Positions 47,783 to 59,687 of a stretch of 64,000 nt of DNA are shown piece by piece (position 1 is the stretch's first letter; each line of letters opens with the position of its first letter). Below the pieces are notes generated by a model. It did no database searches, was not told where the DNA came from, and worked only from the letters and a program-made list of their open reading frames with translations. The stretch covers positions 1-64,000 of the forward strand of contig JAJSPD010000018.1 in assembly GCA_021307315.1 (NCBI GenBank), read 5' to 3'. The translations under genes and the position numbers were made by a program. The stretch is from Bisporella sp. PMI_857 (taxonomy: Eukaryota > Ascomycota > Leotiomycetes > Helotiales > Helotiaceae).

Positions 47783-48270
47783 TCAGTCATCTGAGTTCGC
47801 CCTCCCTAACGCCTCGCTGACCTCGCTAACCATCTTCCTAACCAGCCACTCTCGCCTCAGTACCCTGCTCCTCTCCTCCCACCCGATCTCCTTCTCCGTT
47901 TCCCGCACCGCGCTCGGCACCACTTCATCCTCCCCTTTCTCCAACACATCATCCAAAAAGCCCGACAGGCTCTCACTTCCATGATTACCGAGCACGGCCA
48001 ACCTCGTCCTGTGGAGGATCAGTAGGTGGCTGAGGAGTTACTCATATGGTAGAAGGTCGAGGAGCTGTGCGATGTGCGCTTCTTGATTATGGGGCTCAGC
48101 GTGGGGAGCAGATGATGAGGGTATAGATCTTGGCGAAATCTGAGAGGGAGAGGTAGAGCCGAGAGTGGGCTTGTTCGAGGGAATGGAGGAGTTCGGTTGC
48201 TATTTGCTCTTTAGGGCAGGATGAAGATGAGAGGTGGGATCGGTTTTTGAAGGGCTATGTGTAGATGGCC
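47783..48270 (-). pseudogene. Unrecognised decayed gene
   Basis: Collinear minus-strand fragments: PFKNRSHLSSSSCPKEQIAT and LLHSLEQAHSRLYLSLSDFA (about 48260-48125); AHIAQLLDLLPYE followed by a TAA (about 48092-48050); then LLSHLLILHRTRLAVLGNHG running without break through GWEERSRVLRREWLVRKM to a stop at 47783. Two frame changes and two or more stops separate them. The last about 85 residues are highly charged and helical. The pattern resembles a fungal family I have seen only as hypothetical proteins, so no function is assigned. Confidence 0.45.
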
Positions 48271-48787
48271 GTTGGGATGTGGTTAGAGAGCCGAAGGTTT
48301 TGGGTTTTGCTTTGGGTCTCTCCTTCTCTGGGACTCATTCTTGGGGCCTTTGCTGTTCATATTGGGTTGTCTCATAGTCGCTTCGTATGTTTTTGCTACT
48401 GCTCGGATCATGTAGGTAATATTTCGAATATATCTGGACGTTATGTTCTCCCTGCTTACATTGAAAACTTAGCTTTATGGTGCATGAAATATTGAACGTT
48501 AATCCGTGAGTGCAGCGATTTTGGTGAATGATTGGTGTCGAAGAGAACGCATATACATATTCGTAACACTGCAAGAATCACAGGATGACTGCTTGAACCA
48601 ATGAAATAGTCACATCATCTGCTCATTTTAAGTTGACTCCCAGATACAAGTTCTCGAACATAGATTAGTTGATGTCATCAAAGAAGCTTTTCTCTTCCTT
48701 TCTTCCAATATACCAAAATTTACAAGAAAATAATCCAAATTGTTATGCATAATAGTCCCTATTAAGACGTAAACAGGATAACTTAAA
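48271..48787. other. Intergenic, no gene seen
   Basis: No supported frame. It contains the upstream region of the short plus-strand frame that starts at 48788. Confidence 0.4.
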
Positions 48788-49069
48788 ATGCCTGATACTT
48801 CGCCAGTCAAGCACCTCAAGCCTTTCATTGCAAAGAAACTTGTCTTAAATGTCACGGCTTTAATTGTCTCTGGAGGCGCCAAGGAGACAGGCACTAAGGA
48901 GACCGACACTACCATAAAAAATGGCAATATCAAGACCTTTGCTATTTCAAAGGATGTCGATGATGCAAAAGAGGTTAATGTAGTCAAGGATAGCGATACG
49001 AAAGTAGGTAACGGGGCTGTAGATGACAGGGCTACTAAGCCAATAGAGCACAATCAGGGAGTACTCTGA
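48788..49069 (+). CDS. Hypothetical small protein (possibly truncated)
   Basis: A 93-codon frame from an ATG preceded by AAA. It encodes a short hydrophobic patch (LVLNVTALIVSGGA) and then a Lys/Asp/Thr-rich tail. Directly after the stop, another frame continues with protein-like sequence (LKRLEEVEVTQTRYTDFIID, about 49062-49225) that ends at a TAG. A frameshift may therefore have cut a longer gene. Not recognised. Confidence 0.35.
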   Translation: MPDTSPVKHLKPFIAKKLVLNVTALIVSGGAKETGTKETDTTIKNGNIKTFAISKDVDDAKEVNVVKDSDTKVGNGAVDDRATKPIEHNQGVL

Positions 49070-49910
49070 AAAGACTAGAAGAGGTTGAAGTGACGCAAAC
49101 GCGTTACACCGATTTCATCATCGATCTGGAGAAAAACCTTAACCTCGTGATGAAGTGGAGCTCCGGGTTTTCCAAAACCAACATCCACTCGCACCAATGG
49201 GCAAAAGTAGAAGCACCACAGTGGTGGATGTAGTTGGAGAAGTGAACATACAGCGCTAGTATCAGAATCTTTATCTGTAGATAGCCATAGCCAGAAAAGG
49301 AAACTCTGCGTGGAGGAGACTCCATGGCGTGCAAAATATCACGATGCTGTGAAACATGCCCTGAAGGAGATCTAATTAGCGGCGTATCAGATCTCCTTCG
49401 GGGCATGTATGCAATCCAGAAGACAATCTTAAATATCGAGGTTGGTACTCAAAGCATGCCTCCAGCACTTGGAATGGGAACCATAAAAGGTATACGTTTC
49501 AATAATACTACAAATAGTAAACCTTAGAAACGACTTTAGTTCGAGGTGGAGCAGGCAGGTAGACTTTGCGTCAATTGATGACAACTGATTTCAAATACTT
49601 GTGCATGAGCATGGAACGTTGAATCTAAAGGCGACATTGCTGCAAACGGGTGATAAACGAGTAGTTGCGATTATGCTATGATTACTGCAATGGTTGATGG
49701 TGGTTGATGGTTTGGAGGTCCAAAAATAAAATTGTGGCTGTGTGGATTGAGGAGGCTGACGCGCTAAGATTTGCTGCGGGATTGACGGATTGACGGATTA
49801 ACGGTACCCTTTACATCGACATCGCGACAACATCAACCTCTACATTACAAACACATCATCAAGATTGCAATCTAGAGAGAGCAGGCCCATGCTCTCGAGA
49901 GTCACTCAAT
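49070..49910. other. Intergenic with a strong inverted repeat
   Basis: Apart from the possible continuation of the preceding frame, it holds a near-perfect hairpin (49354-49408) and small GGTTGAT repeats near 49690-49715. The right end is the CDC50 promoter. Confidence 0.4.
49354..49408. repeat. 20 bp near-perfect inverted repeat (hairpin)
   Basis: Arm 49354-49373 (ACATGCCCTGAAGGAGATCT) is complementary to 49389-49408 except for one position that would form a G-U pair in RNA. The loop is 15 bases. Confidence 0.85.
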
Positions 49911-51418
49911 ATGCCTGATTCGCAACCGCCCATTGGTCATGACGACTCCATCAGTTCGCAAGACCATGCCCATGAAGATAGCAAGACAAAGACGAAGAGC
50001 CGCAGGCCAGCGAGTAAGGACAGATTGGCACAAATTTACAGCTACAGGACTGCACTAACTATACACTTCTGTACAGATACGGCTTTCCGTCAACAAAGAT
50101 TGAAAGCATGGCAGTGAGTGCGACCTCAAACCTATTGTTGATACATGCTGACAAACGACCTTAGACCAATTCTCACTCCAAAAAGTGTCCTCCCTCTATT
50201 CTTCGCCATCGGCATAATATTTGGTCCTATTGGAGGAGCATTGATATTTGCCAGTTCCCAGGTTAGTGAAGGCTGGAGGATATTACCCGGTCTACCGGAC
50301 AGAAGCTGACATGAACCACGAAAAGGTACAAGATATTGTCCTGGATTATACAAATTGCTTTCAGGATGCACCAGTTGGGGTCTTTGAAACCATGCCCTCA
50401 AAATTAGTAACAGAGCACTTCAAATCGTCGAATAGGACCAGGACACCTCCTGCTTGGCAACGGAACGAAATTGATGCTGCGTATCGCAACGCCTCTACTG
50501 GTGTTGTTCATGCTACAGTCAATAATACGATCCAGTGTACACTGCAATTTGACATCTTGCACGATCTGCAGCCTCCGGTCCTCTTTTACTACAAGCTCAC
50601 AAATTTCTACCAAAACCATCGGCGATACGCCAAATCCTTCAACACCGACCAGCTATCAGGCAAAGCTGTCTCAGCAAGTACAATTAAGGGCAGCGACTGC
50701 ACACCTCTGACCGTTAGCGACGGAAAGGCATACTATCCTTGTGGTCTGGCCGCCAACTCCATTTTCAACGATACATTTAGCAGTCCTCTTCTTCGTAATC
50801 CACCAGGTGAGGCGACCCCCAAACTTTACGAGATGAAGAACAACTCTGGAATCGCTTGGGGCAGTGATAAAGATCTATACGGGACGTATAAAGGAAGCTG
50901 GGCGGATGTCGTACCACCGCCAAATTGGCACGACAGATATCCTAATGGCTATAGTGATGATTACCACCCAGATCTCGTAAATGATGAGGCATTCCAAGTC
51001 TGGATGCGCTTGGCTGGCCTCCCAACCTTCAGCAAGCTCGCGCAAAGAAACGATGATAATACCATGGTAGCAGGCACATATACCGTGAATATCACCCACA
51101 GTAAGCAAACCTCTGCTCTTCTCTTGCCTGTCTCGCAGCTAACGCGACACAGACTTCCCCGTAACCGAGTTCGGTGGTACAAAATCCATCGTTATCTCTA
51201 CGCGCACCGTCGTTGGAGGCCGCAATCCCTTCCTAGGCATCGCCTACGTCGTCGTTGCCGGGCTCTGCGTTGTTCTCGGCTCCCTCTTTACCGTAACGCA
51301 TCTCATCCGCCCCCGCAAATTGGGCGACCACACCTATCTCACCTGGAACAATGAGGCACCGACCGCAACCACAACTGGGCGAGATATGGGTGCCGACGCC
51401 GGTCGTCACGATGCATGA
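49911..51418 (+). CDS. CDC50: CDC50/LEM3-family P4-ATPase flippase subunit
   Basis: A five-exon model gives 425 residues: 49911-50013, 50077-50113, 50165-50261, 50326-51100 and 51153-51418. All introns are GT-AG (51-64 bp) and phases are consistent. The family layout is clear: a charged cytoplasmic N-terminus; [16 protein letters not shown] before the first helix ([20 protein letters not shown]); a long lumenal domain with paired cysteines and N-glycosylation sites, including [20 protein letters not shown]; the [12 protein letters not shown] motif; and an exoplasmic W-D-P-end with [14 protein letters not shown] before the second helix ([20 protein letters not shown]). Cdc50/Lem3 proteins escort P4-ATPases out of the ER and are needed for phospholipid flipping. 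The paralogue (Cdc50, Lem3 or Crf1) cannot be fixed here. Confidence 0.93.
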
Positions 51419-52029
51419 AGACGAGCAATTTAATGCAAACAGGGACAAGCGGATGCGTAAAATGTGAATAGCGGAAGATGGAGGAGATGTATAATAAGTC
51501 TTTTCTTGCTATGAGACTCTGAGATATTGAACTTTTTTATGGCGAAGCGGTCGGCGCAGTTTTATCGGTTCTATGAGAGGCACGATTGGGAGGCACTGGG
51601 TCTGATTTTGCTAGTTGAATGAAAATGCATTTAAATAAGCAGGAGGGTTCAGGCTGATAATATTTCGATTTTATTTCGGTTGTTCCTCAAAGCCTTTGAC
51701 ATACTGGAAAGAAGATATATGGCAGGCTCCATCACTATGGCCACTTGGCATAGTTCCTCAAGTCATAGCGTCACTGAAATATTTGCATCTCATTCTGTTC
51801 TTCCTTGAACCATTATGATGGATGATACCCCAATATACTGCGGCTAGATGCCTAGTCACAGACCTTTAAAATTTCCTACAGCTCTTGGCCTTAGAACTCG
51901 TTACTTTTAAGAAAGCTACGTGATAAAAGGGGCTGACTGGGGTCTCCCAGCCAGCTCACTGGGTCCCGCACAACGCCTGCTTGAAGCTGCAGTCCCTTCC
52001 TTAAGAACAACATTTTTCATTCCATACAC
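51419..52029. other. Intergenic between CDC50 and the protease relic
   Basis: 3' flank of CDC50. The right part may hold more of the decayed S53 protease, but no clear motif remains. Confidence 0.4.
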
Positions 52030-52865
52030 TTAAGATATTCCTCCCTTGTGCTGGGATACCTGAATAATCTCTCGGTGGCGAGACCACGACTATGTTGCCC
52101 AGTCTATCAAGATAGGAAGTTCCCGCTGCGTACTGGAATTAATATTTAAGGAAGAGATTGCTAAAGCCTCCGCTGCTTGAAAAGCTGGTCTTGGGGTTAG
52201 ATGCTGCAAGCTCTGGGTGAAAGCGTTTCGTATCCCCGGCCGCAGTGACATAACTAGCAGGAAACTGAGGGAGGAAAGTCTTGGTATTGGTACACACAAA
52301 GGTGAGATTCCCTCGATGGAGTATTTAGATACCTCTTCGTTCTTCTCAGATGTCACTTGAGCACAGGCTGCGATGGAATGCCGAAGGAACGCAGCGTTGG
52401 CCGGATAACATCTATATGATAATGCAGATGTTGTGATATCAACCACTTCTCAGTCCAGACCATTTTATAGCCATGCACATGCTCAAAAGACAGAGTATTT
52501 AGTTTCTAACGTCTCTTCAACCAGGCTGAATGAGACCGTGATTTTGAACTTGTCTTTTGCGGGATGGTATCTTAGCTTGGTGGCATCAATGCCATTGTCA
52601 CCGAGCCATTGATGAACAAGGTGAAGAGTGTCGTTCGCAGGTTCCATCAGCTTATTAACCTCTGTGATCGCAAGGTGCCAGCCATAACGACAACCTCTAG
52701 GATCAGATATTTGGATCTAATCAGTCAGAAAACAGGACTACGTCGCCCCGGTGATAGCCTACCTTAGAGTCAATTCCGCTCAGGATTATCCATTTAACTC
52801 TGCTTAAGACCAACCTGAATATGATCGAGATGATTTGGATGAGCCCGACAAGTTCTAGACCATGA
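52030..52865 (-). pseudogene. Sedolisin (S53, tripeptidyl-peptidase-like) pseudogene
   Basis: Minus-strand fragments follow the order of a fungal sedolisin. The prodomain start (RAHPNHLDHIQVGLKQS, about 52865-52815) carries three stops before a GTAGGC...GATTAG intron. SDPRGCRYGWHLAITEVNKL and LVHQWLGDNGIDATKLRY then lead to YSVF, with a one-base slip in a T-run at about 52490, and HLHYHIDVIRPT. The catalytic core with its Glu-Asp pair (about 200 residues) is missing. The sequence resumes with FPASYVTAAGDT and SFSSSGGFSNLF (about 52280-52150), a TAA, and IPAQGRNILSVWN. Nothing functional can be made. Intact relatives are acid proteases secreted for peptide nutrition. Confidence 0.75.
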
Positions 52866-53438
52866 AAGGCGGAATAGTGCGGGTGGGTCCCTTAAGGGTC
52901 ATAGACGAATGCCTTGCAGAATAGCAAATTTAATGCATCCAAGAGACAGAAGTAGACACAGCATCTTCATGTTTTGGATATCGGGAGGCAGATAAAGCAA
53001 TGATTCAGCACATCGAGCGCAGGTGTGGAGCAAGATGTGTATGACGTTCAGCAGCTGAAGCAGATCGTGTATTTGTCATGCCCTAATGTGAAGGTAACCG
53101 AGAAGGCCGACATATCAACACCACTCCTTGATTAAATTCGCCGTGTACGAAACATCAGAGCTACTCAGATAAGTGCTTTGAAGTTGCTTGGTCTTTTCAT
53201 AGGGAGCAAAGGATTCTTATTCTCCTTTCAAAATGTGGGCTGTCACCTAATGTCGTGTTGCGCTAGAACTAACGTTCTCTCTCTTTAAAAGGTTCTGTTC
53301 AGGCCGTGCCCTTCCCAAAGTTCAACAAGCGTTCGACATGTAGGTAGCGACAACAGGACCTGCATCTAGAGCTTTCTTCGGCGCCACAAGTGGTATGAAT
53401 AAAGTATTATTACCTGATATTACTTTGCTACATGGTCG
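52866..53438. other. Intergenic, no gene seen
   Basis: No supported frame. It holds the former promoter of the S53 relic and the 3' flank of the F-box gene. Confidence 0.4.
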
Positions 53439-54857
53439 TCATCTTGACATCGAGCGCCCCTCTAGGCCTTGCCGCCTCCAAGTTCTTCGATTCATCTTCA
53501 GCACGCCCCAGCCCTTCAGGCGCCACTTATCCCAGAAGACATATCCCCAGTCCCGATGACCGTTGTTGATCTCGTCAAAATCCCACGGTTTTGCGCCTTT
53601 ACTCCATAAGAAACCAGAATTAGGGCCCCAAGCCTCTTCGCTCACGAAGCGAACGTCGTTGAACATGTCGGGATTGATCCCTTGCGCGCGGTGCGCGCGT
53701 TGCTGGGACTTGTGATATGCGGACAGCGCCCACGCGAGATTCGTTTCCTCGTCTGACAAGTTGCACACAAGCAACGAGTACTGACGGCCACGGGTTCCCG
53801 CAGTGCTGACCCGGTGGAAATGTTCGAGTCCAAGGGACATGCAGTACTCTTTCTTTTCCTCGAAGCGATGCATATAATGGGACGCGTCTGTGCCTGTTAG
53901 CATTGGACACAGGTGAGCAAAATTTGGCGGTTTTTGGGCAGGAAGTATGAGAATAACAAGCTGTATATATCACGTACCAGACTTCACTCTTTGTCTTTGA
54001 TAATCTTTCTTCCCATCAGCCGTATCCTGGTTTCCATGCTGCCTCAGGATGAAGTCATACTCGTCCAATATATATTTTCCAATACAAGCAAGCTCCTCAA
54101 CCTCCCAGATCTCGAATCTGGATAGAAAAAGTCTCGACAAGGCCATGACAGAAAGCCTGCGCGTTTGCGGGGCCGCTGTTGATATTTTCTCTTGAAAGAA
54201 GATACAATACAGCTGAAACCGGTATAAAGCGCGATAAAGACGCGTCAGTTCTGTTTGTCGAGGAGGTTTCCACGAAGCTAGCTGCGCACCCGTAACTGGA
54301 TGCTCAGATAACATTTCTTTGCAATATTGTGAGGCGATTTTCTCAATCATAAGCTGATAATTGGCCATTGATATGAGGTCTTTGAAGTCCAACGCCTCGC
54401 CAACATAGCTCGCGTGACGCCTGTTTTCATGATACTCTGCCAAGAGCTCACTTCTTCTTGCATCCCGCTCTGGAATATGTTGCGACAGGACATTGGTCAC
54501 CTTGAAGAGAAACCTAGCCTCGAAAAATAGACCTGGCGGTATGGTCCCAGTAAGAGCGGCGGAAAGGATGGTGCGCCTCTGGTCACGGTAAGCCTGGTGA
54601 AGTAATGGCGAAGCGTGCACGAGCGCCTTTAAGGTCGAGATATCCGCATTTTGCAGGATGAGCACCTTAATTTCTACTGGGAGGCGCTCGAGTGAAGAAC
54701 CTGTGACGACCTTTCTTTTCCCACGGCGACGTTTGGATAATGGCGGTTTGTCGGAGATGAGCACGCCGTACTCATCTCTTAGATCGCCATAAATGTCCAC
54801 GTGCGTGCCTTGGGTATGCGAATGTCGTCGCTCGATCTTCTTGAGAAATCTCCGCAT
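53439..54857 (-). CDS. F-box protein
   Basis: Two exons, 54857-53978 and 53893-53439, joined by an 84 bp intron (GTACGT...AACAG) encode about 444 residues. The start is the first ATG of the frame (54857); codons upstream lie behind a possible acceptor, so an extra 5' exon cannot be excluded. A basic N-terminus (RRFLKKIERRHSH and SKRRRGKRK) precedes the F-box, SSLERLPVEIKVLILQNADI with STLKALVHASPLLHQAY, at about residues 55-90. The remainder is helical and unannotated, like many fungal F-box proteins whose C-terminal half is family-specific. F-box proteins bind Skp1 and present substrates to SCF ubiquitin ligases. The target here is unknown. Confidence 0.75.
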
Positions 54858-55434
54858 TCGAACTGCAAAAGACAACTACTTGCACTGCGTCACTGGATAC
54901 CGGTAAGGACTGACTGATGGTCTATCTGAATAAGAGACGTTGATAGCGCTGTTGAGGATGTTTGTGGATTATAATAAGAGTGGCCAAAGGTGGGGAAGCT
55001 GTGTCTGCATTCCTACTGTACTTTTTACCAAAAAATCGCTCATGCACTCAGCATTGCAGTCGAGTGCTGTAGGGTGTGGAGAAATCGCGCAATATGGCGC
55101 CTTGGCTGGGAAGTACAGGGCCTTGTTTAGCCTTTCGTTTAACCTGCCCGCCACTCCATAGTTGGCGTTGCACTGAACTTTATCGACCCTCGGAGATGGT
55201 AAAGAACATTCTCTTTTCTATTTTATCGACCGACGGAACGCGTTTGTTCACAAGAGAAGCCTACATTATTGAAGGTAAACTCCCATAGGTACTCGGTCTG
55301 CTGGTCAAAGTAAGATTTAATGGGTTGGCGTTCCTGATGCACCCAAGACTCATCATGCGGCATTTATCATAGCTTAGACAAATGAATATATTATTAGATG
55401 TACATTAATGTGTATCTGAAGTATATCTCAACTT
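54858..55434. other. Intergenic, no gene seen
   Basis: Separates the F-box gene promoter from the 3' end of the subtilase. Small frames lack support. Confidence 0.4.
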
Positions 55435-58327
55435 CTAGGACTGGTCCAAGATGAAAACCTCGCTCTCATAGGTTTCGTACTCTCTACCCCGGTTCAGATC
55501 CGCAAACACCTTGGCAAATCTTAGCACAAACTTGTACTTCCCACTCGGCACCTTCTTTCCGTCCGACAGTGTGCCGTCCCAATGAGATGCGTAGTATTGT
55601 CCATATGTTCCACGGGGCTGCCATAGCCATGGATAGCCGTTAGCCGAGCCGACAGTCTTGAGTCCTGCGGCAACGACATTGTTTGGACCATCAACGGAGA
55701 CTATGTCGAGTCTGATTGACGGACTGGCCCAGCGGTTGTTCCAAAGGAAGTATGGCTCACTGCCAGCTGAAGGCTTGAATGTCGAGATCGACCCATTGAC
55801 AGAAACTGCGTATTCGTTATCGAAATATGGCCATGGGACTGGACCATCCTGAGCAAGAATGGTGACGTCGTGTAGCTTGGTAGCAACTCCCCCGTATGGA
55901 ATATGGATAGATTCTCCTCCACCCGTGATGTTGACGTATCCAGAATAGAAAGGAACCAATTTTGCATCCAAAGAGGGATCAGGAGTAACAGCAACCGTGA
56001 CACGCTTCTTCTCACCAGGCTTGATAGTTAGGGTGGATGGAGAAATCACAGCCGTTGAATACTTAGTGTCCAACGGCCATGCTGTGCCAGCTGTGAATCG
56101 AGCAGGGAAGGAAGGATCTGACGCAGCGAATGCATACACATTTGCGGCTGGCACATGAGTGAGAGTATATGTCTGAGTAGTCTTTCCGGTGTTTGAAACA
56201 TAGAATGCAGCATTGGCAACATGGTTTGCGGTATCATTGAAGGCCAAGCTAGCCTCTGAAACAGTGATTCCGGAGTGAATGAACTTGTAAGCGTTAATCA
56301 AACCACCACCTTGTTGTGCAACAGATGTCAAGAACGAGGAAGTGGTTGCGCCGTTGTTGAATTTGACGGGATCAGCTGTCGCAGACAAAGCGGCGTTAAT
56401 AACTTTGGGGCTTATTCCCTTTCCTTTAGCTTGGAGATAAAGGGCTACAACACCAGCTGTGAAAGGTGTGGCCATAGAGGTTCCGTCCTCAACAGCGTAT
56501 CCGCCATGGCTTGAGAGGTAGGTTGACAAGATCTGTCCACCAGGAGACGAGACAACGGGCTTGATTCTATTCTCGTTTGTGGGATTCCAGGTGGTGAAAG
56601 TGCTCAAAAATCCACCGGTGAGAGTGTTAAGTGGGCCAGGACTTTCAACCCGAATTGAGACCTCAGGTGGGAACTTCAGCACGATTTGCTTCCCAGACGC
56701 AAGAATGTTGACCCAGCTAGCCCCGAGATCTGCTGTTACTAGACCTCCTCCTGAAATTGGAGAACCATCAAGGGCAGGAGAAAGTGTTCCAGGAACATTG
56801 TTGTAGATAATGATATATTTGGCACCAGCATTGAAAGCAGATTGAGCCTTTGTCACAAAGGTGCAGGTTCCTCTGCGGATCAGAGCAATCTTGCCAGTCA
56901 AATCAGCATTGAAACCGTTACAGCCATCGTCCACGATAGTTGGGTCAGTGGTCGAGGTCCAGAGGGGCAATTCAACATTGTCGAGGTTCCCGTAAGAAGG
57001 AGTGTATCCGAACGATGTTGCAGAGCCATCGACGATGTAATCTGCGATGGTTACAACCGCAGGGCTATTGATGTTATTTACTGCGCCCACCGAAGTAATA
57101 TCGCGTCCAGCAGAGGCAGCTGACGCATAATACAGCCCAACGCTACCATCATTTCCTGCTGCAAGCATGCAAGGTGTTCCGAGAGCAACAATGTTCGCAG
57201 TTGCAGCACTCCATGGCCTATAATTTGTTAGAATAAAATTAAGGCAATTTGGGACAGGGGCAGTTACTCATTTTCCCAGCCGCTTGCTCCTCCGATAGAG
57301 GCGGTGATAATATCGGCGCCAGAATTGTATGCCATGGTGAAAGCTTCAATCAAGACCTCGTTAGAGACTTGACCTGTACAACCGAACACCTTATAGGCAC
57401 CAAGTGTTACCGCTGGCGCAACGCCTAAGACGTAATCATCATTGGAAGCAGCAATGATACCAGCAACATGGGTTCCGTGACCTCCACAATCGATTGGGTC
57501 TGGATCTGGTACTGGGGTTCTATAACTTCGTTAGTGATAAATTCTCGTAGTAATGCATGTGGCTTTTCTGACTCTGATCCGGTGTAGTTGTCACCCACGA
57601 GATCATAACCAAAGGCAACTTTGAAGCCGGGCCCAAAACCGCCTCCAAGCGCAGGAAGGGTGTAGTCAATTCTAATCAAATTCGTCAGTCAGGTACAAGA
57701 AACATTCTATTTTAGATCCTTACCCAGTATCAATCTCCGCGATCACGATTCCTTTTCCGTCAAGGCCCTCCTTGTGAAGCTTGTCTACACCACTGCACTA
57801 GGATTAGTGACTGAGAAAGAGAGATCAAATTCTGTGAAGTACTAACGTCATAACATGTGTGGTGAAGTTGTCGTTAGCAAGGCCTATAGCTCGCTTCTGC
57901 AATTCCGCCTTGACTTTGGAGTGTTTGACTGGCGCGGCGCGGTCAAAAAGTCGAACAGGTGTGACAGCTTTAACCGTTGTCAAATTGGCAATCACATCCA
58001 AATCCGTCTCATCATTGGACTTCAGGTTGAATGACGTTCCAAAAAAGATATTTGGCTGGAAAGTCTTGCGAACCTCTGCTCCAATGCCCTTGGAGCTGAG
58101 ATCGGTGTAGAATTGATCAACAGGGTCAACCAGGGAGTTCTGAGTTCTGATTAACAGGGTCAATCTGAGCAAACAAGTTCTGTGTTACTTACAGCTTGAG
58201 CATCATCGTGGAACTGCACGATGTAAGCTCCCTCGACGATGTTTTTCTTAGCATCTTTAGCTGAAGGGCCAGCAGCTGAGGCAGAAGCTGCCAAAGCTGC
58301 CGTCGCGAGACCGACTGAGAGACGCAT
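55435..58327 (-). CDS. Secreted subtilisin-like serine protease (S8) with PA and Fn3-like domains
   Basis: A six-exon model gives about 876 residues: 58327-58193, 58139-57847, 57792-57724, 57671-57573, 57519-57268 and 57217-55435. Splice sites are GT-AG and phases agree; the fourth intron has a weak GTCAGA donor. The order is a signal peptide (MRLSVGLATAALAASASA), an I9-type inhibitory propeptide (EGAYIVQFHDDAQ), the S8 domain with catalytic Asp in IAEIDTGIDY, His in GGHGTHVAG and Ser in DGTSMATPF, a protease-associated insert (KIALIRRGTCTFVTKAQSAF) between His and Ser, and a C-terminal Fn3-like region (TLTIKPGEKKRVTVAV). The architecture matches the large C5a-peptidase/Vpr-like fungal subtilases that act outside the cell on proteins. 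All catalytic residues are present, so it should be active. Confidence 0.93.
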
Positions 58328-58410
58328 GATTAGGTATCAGGAATTGATCCTTTGCGATTACTGAGCTTGGCGCGTGGAAGCTGGAAAAGTAGCTTGAGGG
58401 AAACGCGCAT

Positions 58411-58417
58411 CTTTATA
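58411..58417 (-). promoter_or_regulatory. TATA-like box of the subtilase gene
   Basis: TATAAAG on the coding strand, about 85-90 bp upstream of the ATG. Confidence 0.4.
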
Positions 58418-59410
58418 GCTTCACGCGAATCTTCGAGAGCATGGGCAAGCAATATGCAAGCCGAGATCTACCCCTACTTGCGCTTCTTGGGCAAATACCC
58501 ATGAATGCACAGCTATCACACGAAATCAGGGGATCGTCGGTGGCCAAGGACATGGTCCAAGAGGGGTGATTGTCTTGATGCAGCGACTAGTGACGGGCTT
58601 TGCCACCGGTATAACAGCTTCCATCCTGGTAGATACTGCATACTCACGCTTCGTAAAGCAACTAGAACATGAGGAATCATGAGGGGAAATTGAACATCCA
58701 ACCACTGGGCGTACCAAATATGCTCGTACCTGCTCAATTGATCTTGGGAGAGTCTAGCCCGCCCCTCAACGGCGTCTCATAGCCTCGTGCGAAGATGCAG
58801 CAGAGAGGGAAGCTGGGAATGGGGCAAGAGAAGTCATTAATCCTTCATGGCAGGTTAGACAACAGGGACAACACATCCCCCATGCAAGCTATCGCTTTGT
58901 CAGGATGAACGGCAAGCTGATTGGCTGAGTACGGAAGCAGGTCCGTCATTAATCGAGGCGTTTTCCGTGGCTAGTGCAAGCAATAAACCATCAACGGAAG
59001 GTCGAGGAACGCCAACCCCACGGATCCTGGAGAAGAGTTCAGGACAGAACAATGTGCCCCTGCAGCCAGCCGGGAAGCGGTTGCTTATCCAGCTGCCAAA
59101 CCAAGCTAAGAGGTTTCTTGGCTGCATCGGAAGCCAGAATCTTATCTCGCTAGCGTGTAATGCCTTTTAAATAACGATGTATATATGCGGAAGCTTAAAC
59201 GCTTAATCCAAGGGTAGTTCCCAGTTCACCAGTAATTATTGTTAATGTAGTTATGGTTATGGTTGTGTTACTGAAGCAGTTGGAAATGTGCAAAAGGAAG
59301 CAAACACCGCAAAAGCGGTGTCACTCACTTGCACCATTTAACGTAGCGGTTAGCCATTCCCCTTACCACACCGCATCCAAGAGCGGGGACAGCAGTTAGT
59401 GGCGGAGAGC

Positions 59411-59411
59411 C

Positions 59412-59459
<48 letters not shown>
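59411..59459. repeat. (CT)n microsatellite
   Basis: About 24 CT units with one G interruption near the left end. Confidence 0.95.
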
Positions 59460-59461
<2 letters not shown>

Positions 59462-59477
59462 GCAATCGTCGCCAAGA

Positions 59478-59687
59478 ATGGCCAACAGCAAGCAAACGCC
59501 CGGAGATCATCCCCCCCACTACGGCAGTGAGGGCCATCTCTCATTAACCACATTGCCCAATGAAAAGTCGCTTCTGCAACTCAACAGCCTAATATGGATT
59601 CTGAAGCTCACATGTCAGCATGCATATGATAGAGCCCATCTGGGTGCGCAAAAACTATATTACCAGCTTGACGCCATCGGTTGCTGA
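59478..59687 (+). CDS. Hypothetical short ORF
   Basis: 69 codons from an ATG just downstream of the CT microsatellite (a possible pyrimidine-rich promoter element). No signal peptide, domain or splice support. Could be chance. Confidence 0.2.
   Translation: MANSKQTPGDHPPHYGSEGHLSLTTLPNEKSLLQLNSLIWILKLTCQHAYDRAHLGAQKLYYQLDAIGC

Noticed and set aside
57425..57679. Short frames inside the subtilase region as separate small genes
   Set aside because: They are exons read through into introns; joined correctly they form one protease with complete catalytic residues.
59325..59553. Minus-strand frames with (RE)n repeats
   Set aside because: They arise from translating the CT microsatellite and have no other support.
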